Positions 43,542-51,261 of a DNA stretch of 64,000 nucleotides are shown here, in pieces. How positions within the stretch are numbered: position 1 is the first letter of the stretch; each line of letters starts with the position of its first letter. A model generated the notes under the pieces. It saw only the letters and a program-made list of their open reading frames with translations. It was not told where the DNA came from and did no database searches. The stretch comes from Hafnia psychrotolerans (GTDB lineage Bacteria > Pseudomonadota > Gammaproteobacteria > Enterobacterales > Enterobacteriaceae). The position numbers and the translations under genes are program-made. The DNA lies in assembly GCF_014639435.1 (NCBI RefSeq), contig NZ_BMFZ01000003.1, positions 310,001-374,000 of the forward strand, written 5' to 3'.

Positions 43542-45197
43542 ATGAGCTTTATACGGAATATTAAAATAAGAACAGCACTTGTACTCATTCTCATTACTTT
43601 TTCTTTATTATGGGTCGGGGCATCAGGCTTTGCCTTATATTCGCTTACGCAGTTAAAACAAGAGATAGGGGTGAGCAGTGTCCAACAACAAAATGGCGAC
43701 ATCATCAATGATGCTAATGCACAGTACTATCGCGCGGTAACGGCATTGGAACGCGCCATGGCTGGTTTGGCAAAAAATGACAGTGGCATTTACGACCTTG
43801 AAATGAAGGCAACACTTGTCGAATCGGACAGCCTGAAAAATGGACTAGAACAATTTAAAGCGATTGATCATGGAAATCTTGACTCAGCGACCGTGGATGA
43901 TATTTATAACAGCTCTTTCACTCTCTACAACAATGCTGTGTCAGCCATGTTTAAATCAGCCACAGAAAAAAATATAACTAATTTTGAAAAAATAAAAATA
44001 GATAAATATCTTCCTCTCAGACGTGACTTTAGTGCTGCAATAGACAAATACAATGCAAAAATTGCATCCTTAAATAGTGAATCACATGACAGAATTACTC
44101 AGTGGGTGAAGTGGTGTCAGTACATTCTAATAAGTGCGCTATCCATTAGTCTGCTGATCATGTTATTGAGCGACCGCTATCTGGTAAACTTTCTCGTTAA
44201 GCCGTTGAACATCGTGAAGGCACATCTTGAATCTCTGGCGGTGGGCGTACTTGATAAAAGAATTGTTGACCAGGGTAGAAACTGTGTTGGTCAGTTGACC
44301 CCGTATATTGACAAAATGCAGGGGAACTGGGCCAAAACGGTGTTTGAAATCCGCAACAGCGCAGATTCAATTTATAAAGGCTCCACTGAAATATCGATCG
44401 GCAATACCGACCTGTCCTCCAGGACTGAAGAACAAGCGTCAGCACTGGAAGAGACCGCCGCCAGTATGGAAGAGCTGGGTTCAACCGTGCAGCAGAATGC
44501 CGATAATGCGAGCCAGGCAAGCACACTGGCAGACCAGGCGACGCGGGAAGCGAATCAGGGAGGTATTATTGTCAACGGCGTTATCGCCACCATGACCAAA
44601 ATTACCAGCAGCTCACATAAAATCGTCGATATCATTGGCGTCATCGACAGTATTGCTTTTCAAACCAACATTCTTGCCTTAAACGCTGCCGTCGAAGCGG
44701 CACGTGCCGGAGAGCAAGGCCGCGGGTTTGCCGTCGTTGCCAGCGAAGTAAGAAGTTTGGCACAACGCAGTGCCCAGGCAGCAAAAGAAATTGGCGTACT
44801 GATTAATGAATCGGTCGAAAACATTAAATCAGGATCTGAGCAGGTGACGCACGCAGGTGATGCGATGGAAAAAATCGTCAGTTCAGTCAGCCACGTCAAT
44901 GACATTATGAGTGAGATAGCGGCGGCATCGACTGAACAAAGCAAAGGGATCAGCCAGATTGGTACCGCAGTGGTGCAAATGGACAGCGTGACGCAGCAAA
45001 ATGCCGCATTAGTGCAAGAGTCTGCGGCGGCTGCCGCCTCGCTGGAAGAGCAGGCTCGTCAACTGACAGAAATTGTCTCGGTGTTTAAAATCGAAGGAAA
45101 GGAACCGCAATCTTCAACCGGTCCTCTTCTCAGACCGAATACACGGGTTAATCGCGCGATGTCGGTCCAACAACAGGGCGGATGGGAAAAGTTCTAA
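43542..45197 (+). CDS. Methyl-accepting chemotaxis protein
   Basis: 551 residues from ATG 43542, preceded by AGGGGG; an upstream in-frame ATG lacks a ribosome site. Chemoreceptor: two membrane helices ([23 protein letters not shown] near residues 8-30 and [20 protein letters not shown] near 189-208) flanking a four-helix ligand-binding domain, a HAMP domain ([24 protein letters not shown]), methylation helices, and the invariant tip [30 protein letters not shown]. The C-terminal pentapeptide-like GWEKF resembles the CheR/CheB tether. The ligand is unknown. Its 3' end is copied in inverted orientation 3.9 kb downstream. Confidence 0.93.
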   Translation: MSFIRNIKIRTALVLILITFSLLWVGASGFALYSLTQLKQEIGVSSVQQQNGDIINDANAQYYRAVTALERAMAGLAKNDSGIYDLEMKATLVESDSLKNGLEQFKAIDHGNLDSATVDDIYNSSFTLYNNAVSAMFKSATEKNITNFEKIKIDKYLPLRRDFSAAIDKYNAKIASLNSESHDRITQWVKWCQYILISALSISLLIMLLSDRYLVNFLVKPLNIVKAHLESLAVGVLDKRIVDQGRNCVGQLTPYIDKMQGNWAKTVFEIRNSADSIYKGSTEISIGNTDLSSRTEEQASALEETAASMEELGSTVQQNADNASQASTLADQATREANQGGIIVNGVIATMTKITSSSHKIVDIIGVIDSIAFQTNILALNAAVEAARAGEQGRGFAVVASEVRSLAQRSAQAAKEIGVLINESVENIKSGSEQVTHAGDAMEKIVSSVSHVNDIMSEIAAASTEQSKGISQIGTAVVQMDSVTQQNAALVQESAAAAASLEEQARQLTEIVSVFKIEGKEPQSSTGPLLRPNTRVNRAMSVQQQGGWEKF

Positions 45198-45239
45198 TGT
45201 TGCAGCCCCTTTCAGCAGTTCTGAGAGGGGCGAATAACA
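45190..45239. repeat. 50-bp inverted repeat, arm A (chemoreceptor tail and hairpin)
   Basis: Spans the last codons and downstream hairpin (CCCCTTTCAG ... CTGAGAGGGG) of the chemoreceptor gene. It is matched in reverse complement at 49065-49114 with about 46 of 50 bases identical. The two arms face each other across 3.8 kb. Confidence 0.9.
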
Positions 45240-45329
45240 ACGGTTGCTAGTAATAAGTCCCTGCCTCTTCAACAATGTCATGACTATGTATTATTCGGAG
45301 CACTAGCAAGAAAGTGTTACCTTGCAGAC

Positions 45330-45815
45330 TTAAGCTGTCGTTCTTTCATTCCATGCGTCGGTGTACTGAACGTTCCCATCAAGATACTTCCAGGTGATTT
45401 TCTCGTAGCGCAAATCCACACATTCCCTATGGCCCGTACCGGGGCATCCCCGGGTATCGTGCATCATTGGAGAAATAGAAATGACCTTCACACCTTCAAG
45501 CAAGATATTGAAGTATTCCTCTTCCTGGCCAGCGTCATTAATGCGGTACCATTTAATTTCGGCACTTTTTAGCGTTTGACCAGTGGCCACTGCCTTGTAG
45601 AGATAGGGGGATGCACTGTCTACCTCTTTATCAAACTGGAAGGGAGCATGTTGACGTGTACCGGTGAGCTTACCGGTATTACCATCAGTGGGAATGCTCA
45701 GATTATGGTGCAATCCTCTGATCTCAATGCTTCCCTCACGGTCACGAACGTCTGATGATCCTTTGATATGTGCGCCGCCATCGTCGGCTAACCACAGGTG
45801 AACGGGTACTGCCAT
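45330..45815 (-). CDS. hcp: Hcp-family type VI secretion tube protein (orphan)
   Basis: 161 residues of the Hcp1 family: N-terminal MAVPVHLWLADDGGAHIKGS, RGLHHNLSIPTD, HAPFQFDKEVDSASPYLYKAV, and the C-terminal YEKITWKYLDGN. Hcp hexamers form the T6SS inner tube and carry small effectors in their lumen. No other T6SS structural gene is in the window. It is the third gene of a minus-strand operon, 18 bases after the DUF1493 gene, with a strong AAGGAG site. The length is normal, so there is no fused C-terminal toxin. An orphan hcp suggests delivery by an apparatus encoded elsewhere. Confidence 0.92.
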   Translation of the reverse strand: MAVPVHLWLADDGGAHIKGSSDVRDREGSIEIRGLHHNLSIPTDGNTGKLTGTRQHAPFQFDKEVDSASPYLYKAVATGQTLKSAEIKWYRINDAGQEEEYFNILLEGVKVISISPMMHDTRGCPGTGHRECVDLRYEKITWKYLDGNVQYTDAWNERTTA

Positions 45816-45833
45816 AGTTAAAGCTCCTTTTTG

Positions 45834-46151
45834 TTAATACAACCATTTTCCGGCTTTCGCCGATTCTATGAGCATCCCGATGGTGAAATCAGGAACGGGT
45901 ACAGGAACGGGTTTCTTAAAAATATTCAGGGAAAAAGAGGCTTCCGGATAATAAGTTTGAATCGAAAAGTTACCCTTTGCTACGCCGAATTCTTCGAAAA
46001 ATGCATTCATCAGTTCTTCTGCCTCGTGGTCTTCCAAACCGAGGTCGGTGTCAAAATCAGTCTTAGAAGTCAGAGCCGGTTTTTTGAAAAGATAGACGCC
46101 GTGATAGCGCCTCACCAGCTCGTGAATTCGCTGTTCAAGAGCATCTACCAT
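45834..46151 (-). CDS. DUF1493 family protein
   Basis: 105 residues, acidic, resembling the DUF1493 family (weakly acyl carrier protein-like): IHELVRRYHGVYLFKKPALTSKTDFDTDLGL, DHEAEELMNAFFEEFGV, YYPEASFSLNIF. The family's function is not established. The start follows AGGACAGG and overlaps the stop of the upstream 154-residue gene by seven bases. Placement between that gene and hcp suggests a shared job, either as an effector chaperone or immunity factor; that is inference. Confidence 0.75.
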   Translation of the reverse strand: MVDALEQRIHELVRRYHGVYLFKKPALTSKTDFDTDLGLEDHEAEELMNAFFEEFGVAKGNFSIQTYYPEASFSLNIFKKPVPVPVPDFTIGMLIESAKAGKWLY

Positions 46152-46609
46152 AGCCTGTCCTTTTCATTAGCGATCAGGTTGTAGTCTCTGATCGAGCCGT
46201 AAATAATTTGTGAGGCGTCATTGGCAATTAAGATCCAACCTATAGCGGGAATGGCGCGACCAGTAAAGGTACCCATCTTGGCCACCATTTTAATTCGCAA
46301 AGTGGAAGGAGGATAACCGCCAATTACGGAGGGCAAACGAAGCCCGAAGGGAAATTTGGTCTCTTTGAAGACTGCTCTCGATGCCTTGGAGGCGTAAGAA
46401 GTTCCTTTTTTAGCCCCTATGGGTTTTGCTCTGGTAGGCAGATTGCTTCTGCCGGAAAAGATGGCCACGATAGCAACAAAACCCTCCGCACCTAACCCCA
46501 GTTGGTTGGCAAAGCGTTCACAGAAAATCATGAAGAACAGCTCACCGGCGCTCAGATTTGATTGACCGGCATAAAAGTAGGTTCCGTCTAGTTGTTCAAC
46601 TGTATCCAT
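46145..46609 (-). CDS. Unrecognised 154-residue protein, first gene of the hcp operon
   Basis: No family recognised. Acidic N-terminal region (MDTVEQLDGTYFYAGQSNLSAG), then a Gly/Ala- and hydrophobic-rich segment (LGLGAEGFVAIVAIFSG), a Lys/Ser-rich stretch (PIGAKKGTSYASKASRAVFK), and a hydrophobic helix (RAIPAIGWILIANDASQIIYG) near the C-terminus. No signal peptide. It is preceded by AGGATAGG. Small size, lack of signal and membrane-active look, together with coupling to DUF1493 and hcp, make it a candidate Hcp-loaded effector. A structural or immunity role cannot be excluded. Confidence 0.55.
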   Translation of the reverse strand: MDTVEQLDGTYFYAGQSNLSAGELFFMIFCERFANQLGLGAEGFVAIVAIFSGRSNLPTRAKPIGAKKGTSYASKASRAVFKETKFPFGLRLPSVIGGYPPSTLRIKMVAKMGTFTGRAIPAIGWILIANDASQIIYGSIRDYNLIANEKDRLW

Positions 46610-46996
46610 ACCTATCCTTTTTTTATGGTTCTATTCCTTTGCGCATCATAATGTCAGTGGAAAAAATGAACAACAACCAAAAAGGAAAGTTGTCCGAAGG
46701 GCCTCAGCGCACGCTTCGCGTGTCATGACCAGAAAACTGATTAATCGCAGTCATCACCAACGCCTTTTCATCGGGGATTGGTATGCATTCCGCGCTCTTC
46801 GAAAGAAAAACGGCGATCATCACATGATTCTCGCTCAATATTCGTAACCAGTCAGCGCATACCCTGAATCACTTTAAAGTGTAATGCTCAGAGTGCGAAT
46901 GACTATATTTCGCTCAAATCTGCCTGTTATCCGTCGCCTTCATGACCAGTGAGAAGGTATACAGGAAGCTCTTCACCATAATAATCTAGCCCCCCT
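46610..46996. other. Spacer between the hcp operon and the P450 gene
   Basis: 387 bases upstream of the hcp operon and downstream of the minus-strand P450 gene. It must hold the operon promoter. No gene, terminator or repeat is convincing here. Confidence 0.5.
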
Positions 46997-48187
46997 TTAC
47001 CACTTAACAGGCAGCGCGCTAACGCCACGCAGGTTTGCCCGGAGATTACGTTTGACGCTGGACATCAGCGGCTGCATTGTCGGCAGGCGGGTCAGAAGGA
47101 TATACAGCGCAGCCTCCATTTCCGCAAGCGCTAGCCGATATCCCAGGCAGTGGTGGATGCCGCCCCCGAAAGACAAACAGCGTCCTTCCTTGCGCCTGAT
47201 ATCCAGAGTTTCCGGTGAGGAAAATACAGCTGTGTCGTGGTTGGCCGCACCCAGGATAAGAAAAAGGTTAGTTCCCCGCTTAATATGATGTCCCAGCACG
47301 TCAATGTCCTCCAGCGCGGTGCGGTATAACATCTGGACCGAGCTGTCGTACCGGAGGCACTCTATAACAGCTCCGGGGATCAGCGCGTCGTCCTGCTTCA
47401 GCAACTCCAACTCTAAAGGATTGTTGTGCAGGGCCAACACAGCGTTGCATATCATGTTTGATGTGGTTTCGTGCCCAGCGATAAACAGCAGTATTACGTT
47501 GGCGATAATTTCATCGTGCTGCAGCCTATCGCCATCGTTCTCGCTTCCGATGAAAAGTGATACCAGATCATTGCCGATATTTTCCTGACGGGAAATGATT
47601 AAATTGCTGAAATAATCGTCGAGCTCTGAGAAGGCTTCACCGGCCTTCATAAGGTCAATTTCCGTGATCTGTGGGTCGAAAATTTTTACTAGTGCCGATG
47701 CGGCATCGCCAAGGACCGGGGCAATGGACTCAGGCAAATCCAACATTCGACAGATGATTTGGACCGGTAAAGGGAACGCAAATTCCTTTGCCAGATCGCA
47801 TGAGCCGCGGTCAATAAACGCGTCCACCAGAGCGTTACCCACAGTAAGGGTCATCTCCCTGAGAGGCTGAATTTCTTTTGTGCTGAAGGACTTCATGATC
47901 AATCCCCTCAAACGCGCATGTTCAGGAGGATTCATAACGAGAAACATTCTGTTGATCCCCTGGAATACCGGCATTTCTGCAAATTCATCGCCAAAACGCA
48001 AACGAACGCTCTCAATGTAGTTTTTACCAGCACGACGGTCATTCAGCAGAGCCTCCACAATGGCGTGGCTACCGCTAATCATTACATTTTCACCGGCTCT
48101 GATAAGCGGACCCTGTTCATGGAGCTTACGGTAGAGAAGAAAGGGATTTTCAGAATATTGCGGGTCCATCAGTTCATGAAGCTTCAT
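46997..48187 (-). CDS. Cytochrome P450
   Basis: 396 residues from ATG 48187, after an AGG site; a longer frame exists without support. Soluble bacterial class P450 monooxygenase. Diagnostic motifs: I-helix FIAGHETTSN (oxygen activation), K-helix Glu-x-x-Arg in VIECLRYDSS, and the haem loop SFGGGIHHCLGYRLALAE with the axial Cys at residue 347. Also the B-C region VMNPPEHARLRGLIMKSFS. P450s are rare in Enterobacterales. No ferredoxin or reductase gene is next to it, so electrons must come from elsewhere. The substrate is unknown; such lone P450s often tailor a natural product or a fatty acid. Confidence 0.93.
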   Translation of the reverse strand: MKLHELMDPQYSENPFLLYRKLHEQGPLIRAGENVMISGSHAIVEALLNDRRAGKNYIESVRLRFGDEFAEMPVFQGINRMFLVMNPPEHARLRGLIMKSFSTKEIQPLREMTLTVGNALVDAFIDRGSCDLAKEFAFPLPVQIICRMLDLPESIAPVLGDAASALVKIFDPQITEIDLMKAGEAFSELDDYFSNLIISRQENIGNDLVSLFIGSENDGDRLQHDEIIANVILLFIAGHETTSNMICNAVLALHNNPLELELLKQDDALIPGAVIECLRYDSSVQMLYRTALEDIDVLGHHIKRGTNLFLILGAANHDTAVFSSPETLDIRRKEGRCLSFGGGIHHCLGYRLALAEMEAALYILLTRLPTMQPLMSSVKRNLRANLRGVSALPVKW

Positions 48188-48576
48188 ATTTAACCTATTG
48201 ATATTATTTATTAAAGACTTTCTTTCAAGCAATAGTGTGGCACTACTTTGCTATTTTCTGCTTCCTAAGCGTCAATCAATGTGGCCCAGACACCTTACGT
48301 TTGAAATAATACCGTTCTGTTACAAAATACCTTCCTAAATTCCTAAAATGAAGAATCTACAGGTCATTCACTATCTGAATTGAAGCCGGCGTGTGTAGGG
48401 GAGTTAATTTTGATGGCAAGAAAGACTGCAACTGGAGGCCAATGCACTAGCATGCGTTATCATTTGGGACTCTCAGACAAGATCGAAGTCTTATTTGCCT
48501 TTGACGTTAATACTTTGACTTTAAAAAGCGGTGCTGCCGGGATAAATAGGCAGAAAAGCCAACATAACCGACCTGA
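48188..48576. other. P450 upstream spacer, start of the remnant region
   Basis: 389 bases. Holds the presumed P450 promoter. A plus-strand frame from 48419 is open but has no family look. Nothing else can be supported. Confidence 0.4.
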
Positions 48577-48879
48577 ATCGCACACAGTGACCACCGAAAA
48601 CGATACTCGGCGATTGTGTCGCGTATCCGTGAAGAAAATCCACGGATTAACAGAGCGCAGCGAAGTTATGACCCAACCAAGGCCCGCGATATCGCCCCAT
48701 CAGCCAGATTGACACCCGCAGAACGTGCGAGGTTGCCGATGATATCCAGTGAATTGGCAAAACACGGTATTGCGGCGGAACGCTGGGAGCTGGAAGCATT
48801 AACGCGCGGTGCTCGTATCAAGTTCGGTGACATCGATATGCACTTCAAGGCACTGGAGGATTGGGCGGAATTTGACTAG
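48577..48879 (+). pseudogene. Probable 3' fragment of a gene from a mobile element
   Basis: The frame is open from 48577 and ends at a TAG before 48880. It reads HRKRYSAIVSRIREENPRIN, then YDPTKARDIAPSARLTPAER, ISSELAKHGIAAERWELE and ALTRGARIKFGDIDMHFKAL. The composition is protein-like through the whole stretch. The only start is an internal GTG at 48616, upstream of which the sequence still reads as coding, so it looks like a 5'-truncated gene. The family is not recognised. Its position beside the P450 and the attachment-site repeats suggests debris of an integrated element. Confidence 0.45.
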
Positions 48880-49064
48880 TTTGGAAAGGCGGGAGGCGTT
48901 GGAATGAAAATTTACGAAAGAGCTCTCTCTTGTAAGATATGCCGGTGAAAAGCGCCCACTCAACGAGGAGGCGCCCTGGGTAGACTTACCGGTACCGCAA
49001 GTACTCCAGATATCAACGTTCTATCGGGTGAGAGTGGCGATAGTGTGCCAAAGGAAACTCATCA

Positions 49065-49114
49065 TGTTATTTGCACCTCTCAGACATGCTGAAAGGGGCT
49101 GCAACATTAGAACT
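49065..49114. repeat. 50-bp inverted repeat, arm B (copy of the chemoreceptor tail)
   Basis: Reverse complement of 45190-45239 with about four differences. The chemoreceptor reading frame is not continued beyond it: the codon before TTC-TAA is TAG here. Its outer end abuts exactly the left copy of the sdsR-flank direct repeat (49115). Confidence 0.85.
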
Positions 49115-49203
49115 AGTAGAATTATGTAGAACCGAGGCAGGGATAACTGCTTGTTTTAACTATAAGTTGTTGATTTTAAATATACTCAAAAAAAACCGAA
49201 TAT
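49115..49203. repeat. Left copy of the sdsR-flank direct repeat (candidate attL)
   Basis: About 89 bases, beginning AGTAGAATTATGTAGAACCG and ending in A8 and CCGAATAT. It matches 50556-50647 with roughly ten differences and includes the T-run and 3' arm of the sdsR terminator. Just inside it (49243-49259) the 17-mer TGGCGGCAAAATGGCGG recurs; the same 17-mer occurs in the integrase remnant at 50524-50540. Confidence 0.85.
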
Positions 49204-49460
49204 TTATTCTGTCTTTTATAATCAATGACTTATAAAACACCCTGGCGGCAAAATGGCGGTAACTTGCTCCCCGTTGATTTAATCCGCAAACTTATTGGCC
49301 GGTAAGTGCGCATCTCGCTCGTAACAGCGAGGGATTCTTCCTGCGGTTGAACTCACAGCCAAAAGCGGACATTTAGCGCTTTGGACTAAAACAGGTGATA
49401 AACCAGAGAGGTACTATGATAAATACTGATAAATACAGTTTTTGAGGATATTGGTGTTTT

Positions 49461-49874
49461 ATGTCTAAAAAATTCCTGGCGAGTTGCCACTGTGGGTCTG
49501 TTCGTTTCTCTGTCGAGCTGTCAGATAGCTTCAATACTGTTCGTAGATGTAATTGCTCTTTTTGTAGTATGAGAGGTGCTGTTGCCGTGTCAGCGGAACT
49601 ATCGGGAATTCAGGTTTTAGATGGAAAGGAATATTTGACTGAATATCGCTTCAATACAAAACAAGCCGCTCATTATTTTTGCTCTAAGTGCGGAATCTAT
49701 ACCTTCCATCAACGTAGATCTAACCCTAAGCAGTTTGGCATCAATGTGGCTTGCTTAGAGGGTGTGTCACCGTTTGATTTCGAATCAATGAACGTTATGG
49801 ACGGTATTAACCATCCTAGCGATGGCGGTGGTGGGATTATTGGAGTTCTAACTTACCGAAAAGCAACTTCCTGA
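49461..49874 (+). CDS. GFA-family (CENP-V/GFA zinc-binding) protein
   Basis: 137 residues of the glutathione-dependent formaldehyde-activating (Gfa/CENP-V) family. Zinc motifs: ASCHCGSVRFSVEL (Cys-x-Cys), RRCNCSFCSMRG (Cys-x-Cys-x2-Cys) and YFCSKCGIYTFHQRR (Cys-x2-Cys). Members bind zinc and are usually annotated as carbon-sulfur lyases of uncertain substrate. It lies inside the integrated element, with no operon partner, and is probably cargo. The ribosome site is weak. Confidence 0.88.
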   Translation: MSKKFLASCHCGSVRFSVELSDSFNTVRRCNCSFCSMRGAVAVSAELSGIQVLDGKEYLTEYRFNTKQAAHYFCSKCGIYTFHQRRSNPKQFGINVACLEGVSPFDFESMNVMDGINHPSDGGGGIIGVLTYRKATS

Positions 49875-49988
49875 GAATGGGACGTGAAATGTTGACCACT
49901 TCACATTTGAAAAAACGCTATCACTTTGGCAGCAAAATAGAGCGCTTTTCGATGAAGTATCATCCATTTTCCTTCAGAAAGTGCGCCT

Positions 49989-50195
49989 ATGATCAACCTG
50001 TTTAAAAAATTAGCTTCACGCGGTATGGCTGGTATTAGCGACTTTATCATCATAGCCACGCTGGGGCTGATAGTCTGGTTCCTTTTAATGTCTGACTCTG
50101 AGTACAGATACATCAAGGCTAGCATATCTTGTGTGGGGTTCGTTTTGGCCTATGCGGTTTACTGGCTCGCTAACAAATTTGATGATGGTATTTGA
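49989..50195 (+). CDS. Small two-helix membrane protein (hypothetical)
   Basis: 68 residues with two membrane segments (ISDFIIIATLGLIVWFLLM near residues 16-34 and ASISCVGFVLAYAVYWLAN near 44-62) and a Lys/Arg-rich N-terminus (INLFKKLASRG). No family recognised. It lies in the integrated element after the GFA gene, separated by 114 bases. A ribosome site is not obvious; real expression is uncertain. Confidence 0.45.
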   Translation: MINLFKKLASRGMAGISDFIIIATLGLIVWFLLMSDSEYRYIKASISCVGFVLAYAVYWLANKFDDGI

Positions 50196-50408
50196 CGCTG
50201 AAAAACCACAGATGAAGGCGCCAGATACGTTGGGGGTGACGATGACGGCCATTTAGTGTCAGGAGCACCTGGAAAGATCAGCATGACCCATTCCAAGAAA
50301 ACATCCAACCCCCAAGTCTAGCGCCAGTTGCTGCGCCGTTTTTTATCCGAGATTCTTTAGAACACATCAGTTCGATGAACATTGATGCATAATTTTATTC
50401 GCCTGTGA

Positions 50409-50615
50409 TTCTACGCCAGCGCATCCAGGGACATTCGGACATCAGGGTCACCATGCGCTATGCGCACTTCGCTCCCGATCACCTTGAAGACGCGATTCAC
50501 CTGAATCCATTGGCTCGTTTCAGTGGCGGCAAAATGGCGGCAGAAGATCCTAATCAGTAGAATTATGTGGAACCGAGGCAGGGATAAATGCTTGTTTTTA
50601 ATTATAACTTATTGA
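50409..50615 (+). pseudogene. Tyrosine integrase, C-terminal remnant
   Basis: The frame reads ILRQRIQGHSDIRVTMRYAH, then FAPDHLEDAIHLNPLARSVA, and ends in AAKWRQ before running into the right direct repeat. GHSDIRVTMRYAHFAP is the box II of tyrosine recombinases with the His of GHS and the nucleophilic Tyr. The N-terminal and central catalytic regions are missing and no start precedes it, so it is inactive. The gene end lies at the element's edge, next to the attachment site, as in many integrating elements. Confidence 0.85.
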
Positions 50616-50647
50616 TTTTAAACATACTCAAAAAAAAGACCGAATAC
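50556..50647. repeat. Right copy of the sdsR-flank direct repeat (candidate attR)
   Basis: About 92 bases beginning AGTAGAATTATGTGGAACCG; it overlaps the integrase remnant's end and runs into the 3' end of the intact sdsR gene. It pairs with 49115-49203. The 1.35 kb between the copies is the decayed element. Confidence 0.85.
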
Positions 50648-50731
50648 GATTCCTATATTCGGTCTAGGGAAATGGCCCTTGGGAGAGAGCCGTGCGCTAA
50701 AAGTTGGCATTAATGCAGGCGGTTAAGCCGT
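50631..50731 (-). ncRNA. sdsR: SdsR (RyeB) small RNA
   Basis: Minus-strand RNA of about 100 bases, matching the enterobacterial SdsR along its core: CCTGCATTAATGCCAACTTT, then TAGCGCACGGCTCTCTCCCA, CCATTTCCCT and the terminator GACCGAATA ... TATTCGGTC followed by eight T. SdsR is an abundant sigma-S-dependent, Hfq-bound RNA of stationary phase that regulates mutS and outer-membrane genes. A sigma-S-like minus-10, CTACGCT, lies just upstream of the predicted 5' end. It precedes yebY, as in E. coli. Its neighbour pphA is not here; instead its 3' flank is the site where an integrated element entered. The exact 5' end is estimated. Confidence 0.9.
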
Positions 50732-50874
50732 ACAACTTAAAGCGTAGTTGAGTGTTGGTTATTTTCCAACCAAATTGCAACTAAGTGATAATCACAACAC
50801 TAAATTAATTTAGCTTTGTGACAACAATCTCAAAGTATTGCATTAATAACAAAGCATCAGCTTTGGTTTGCCTT

Positions 50875-51210
50875 TCAACATAGCGTTTCAGCTTTAGTGA
50901 TAAAAGGTGTAAGGCTCATTTTCTGCCCTGGTTTTTTGGGGTCATCTAGCAGAATTTTATCCAACGGGACGGCCTGAACCTGCCCGGCTTTCACTTGCTC
51001 TCTCGCCACATCATTTAACGGATACTGGGCCAGTGTACTGTCATTAATCACAAACAGCGCTTTGCCTGGACGGCATTGCAGCATGACTTCTTCACGGGTG
51101 AATGCCCAGTCTTTGCCATACTGCTGGCGGGTCACCGTTGCCAGTTCTGGGGCAGCCAAACTACTGGCTGAGAGTGTCATCAGCAAGCAGACAAGGAGTG
51201 ATTTTTTCAT
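50875..51210 (-). CDS. yebY: YebY family (DUF2511) periplasmic protein
   Basis: 111 residues with a signal peptide ([20 protein letters not shown]). It matches E. coli Yeb[41 protein letters not shown] and the C-terminal Cys, the usual DUF2511 pattern. The family is found next to copper genes (yebZ, yobA), and a role in copper handling is inferred. It is the last gene of the yobA-yebZ-yebY run. Confidence 0.88.
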   Translation of the reverse strand: MKKSLLVCLLMTLSASSLAAPELATVTRQQYGKDWAFTREEVMLQCRPGKALFVINDSTLAQYPLNDVAREQVKAGQVQAVPLDKILLDDPKKPGQKMSLTPFITKAETLC

Positions 51211-51261
51211 GATTATTCCTTAATTTTATTTCAAAATTACGGGTGAAAATGTGTCAGGTAT

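Noticed and set aside
46610..46996. Possible toxin or immunity gene in the spacer upstream of the 154-residue gene
   Set aside because: All frames are short and lack ribosome sites; composition is not protein-like.
48380..48712. 110-residue plus-strand frame upstream of the gene fragment
   Set aside because: Low-complexity translation with no homology; it shares sequence with the true fragment frame in another phase.
50716..50874. RyeA/SraC antisense RNA on the plus strand
   Set aside because: Expected from E. coli, but its start and end cannot be fixed here and its upstream flank has changed, so it is not listed as a feature.
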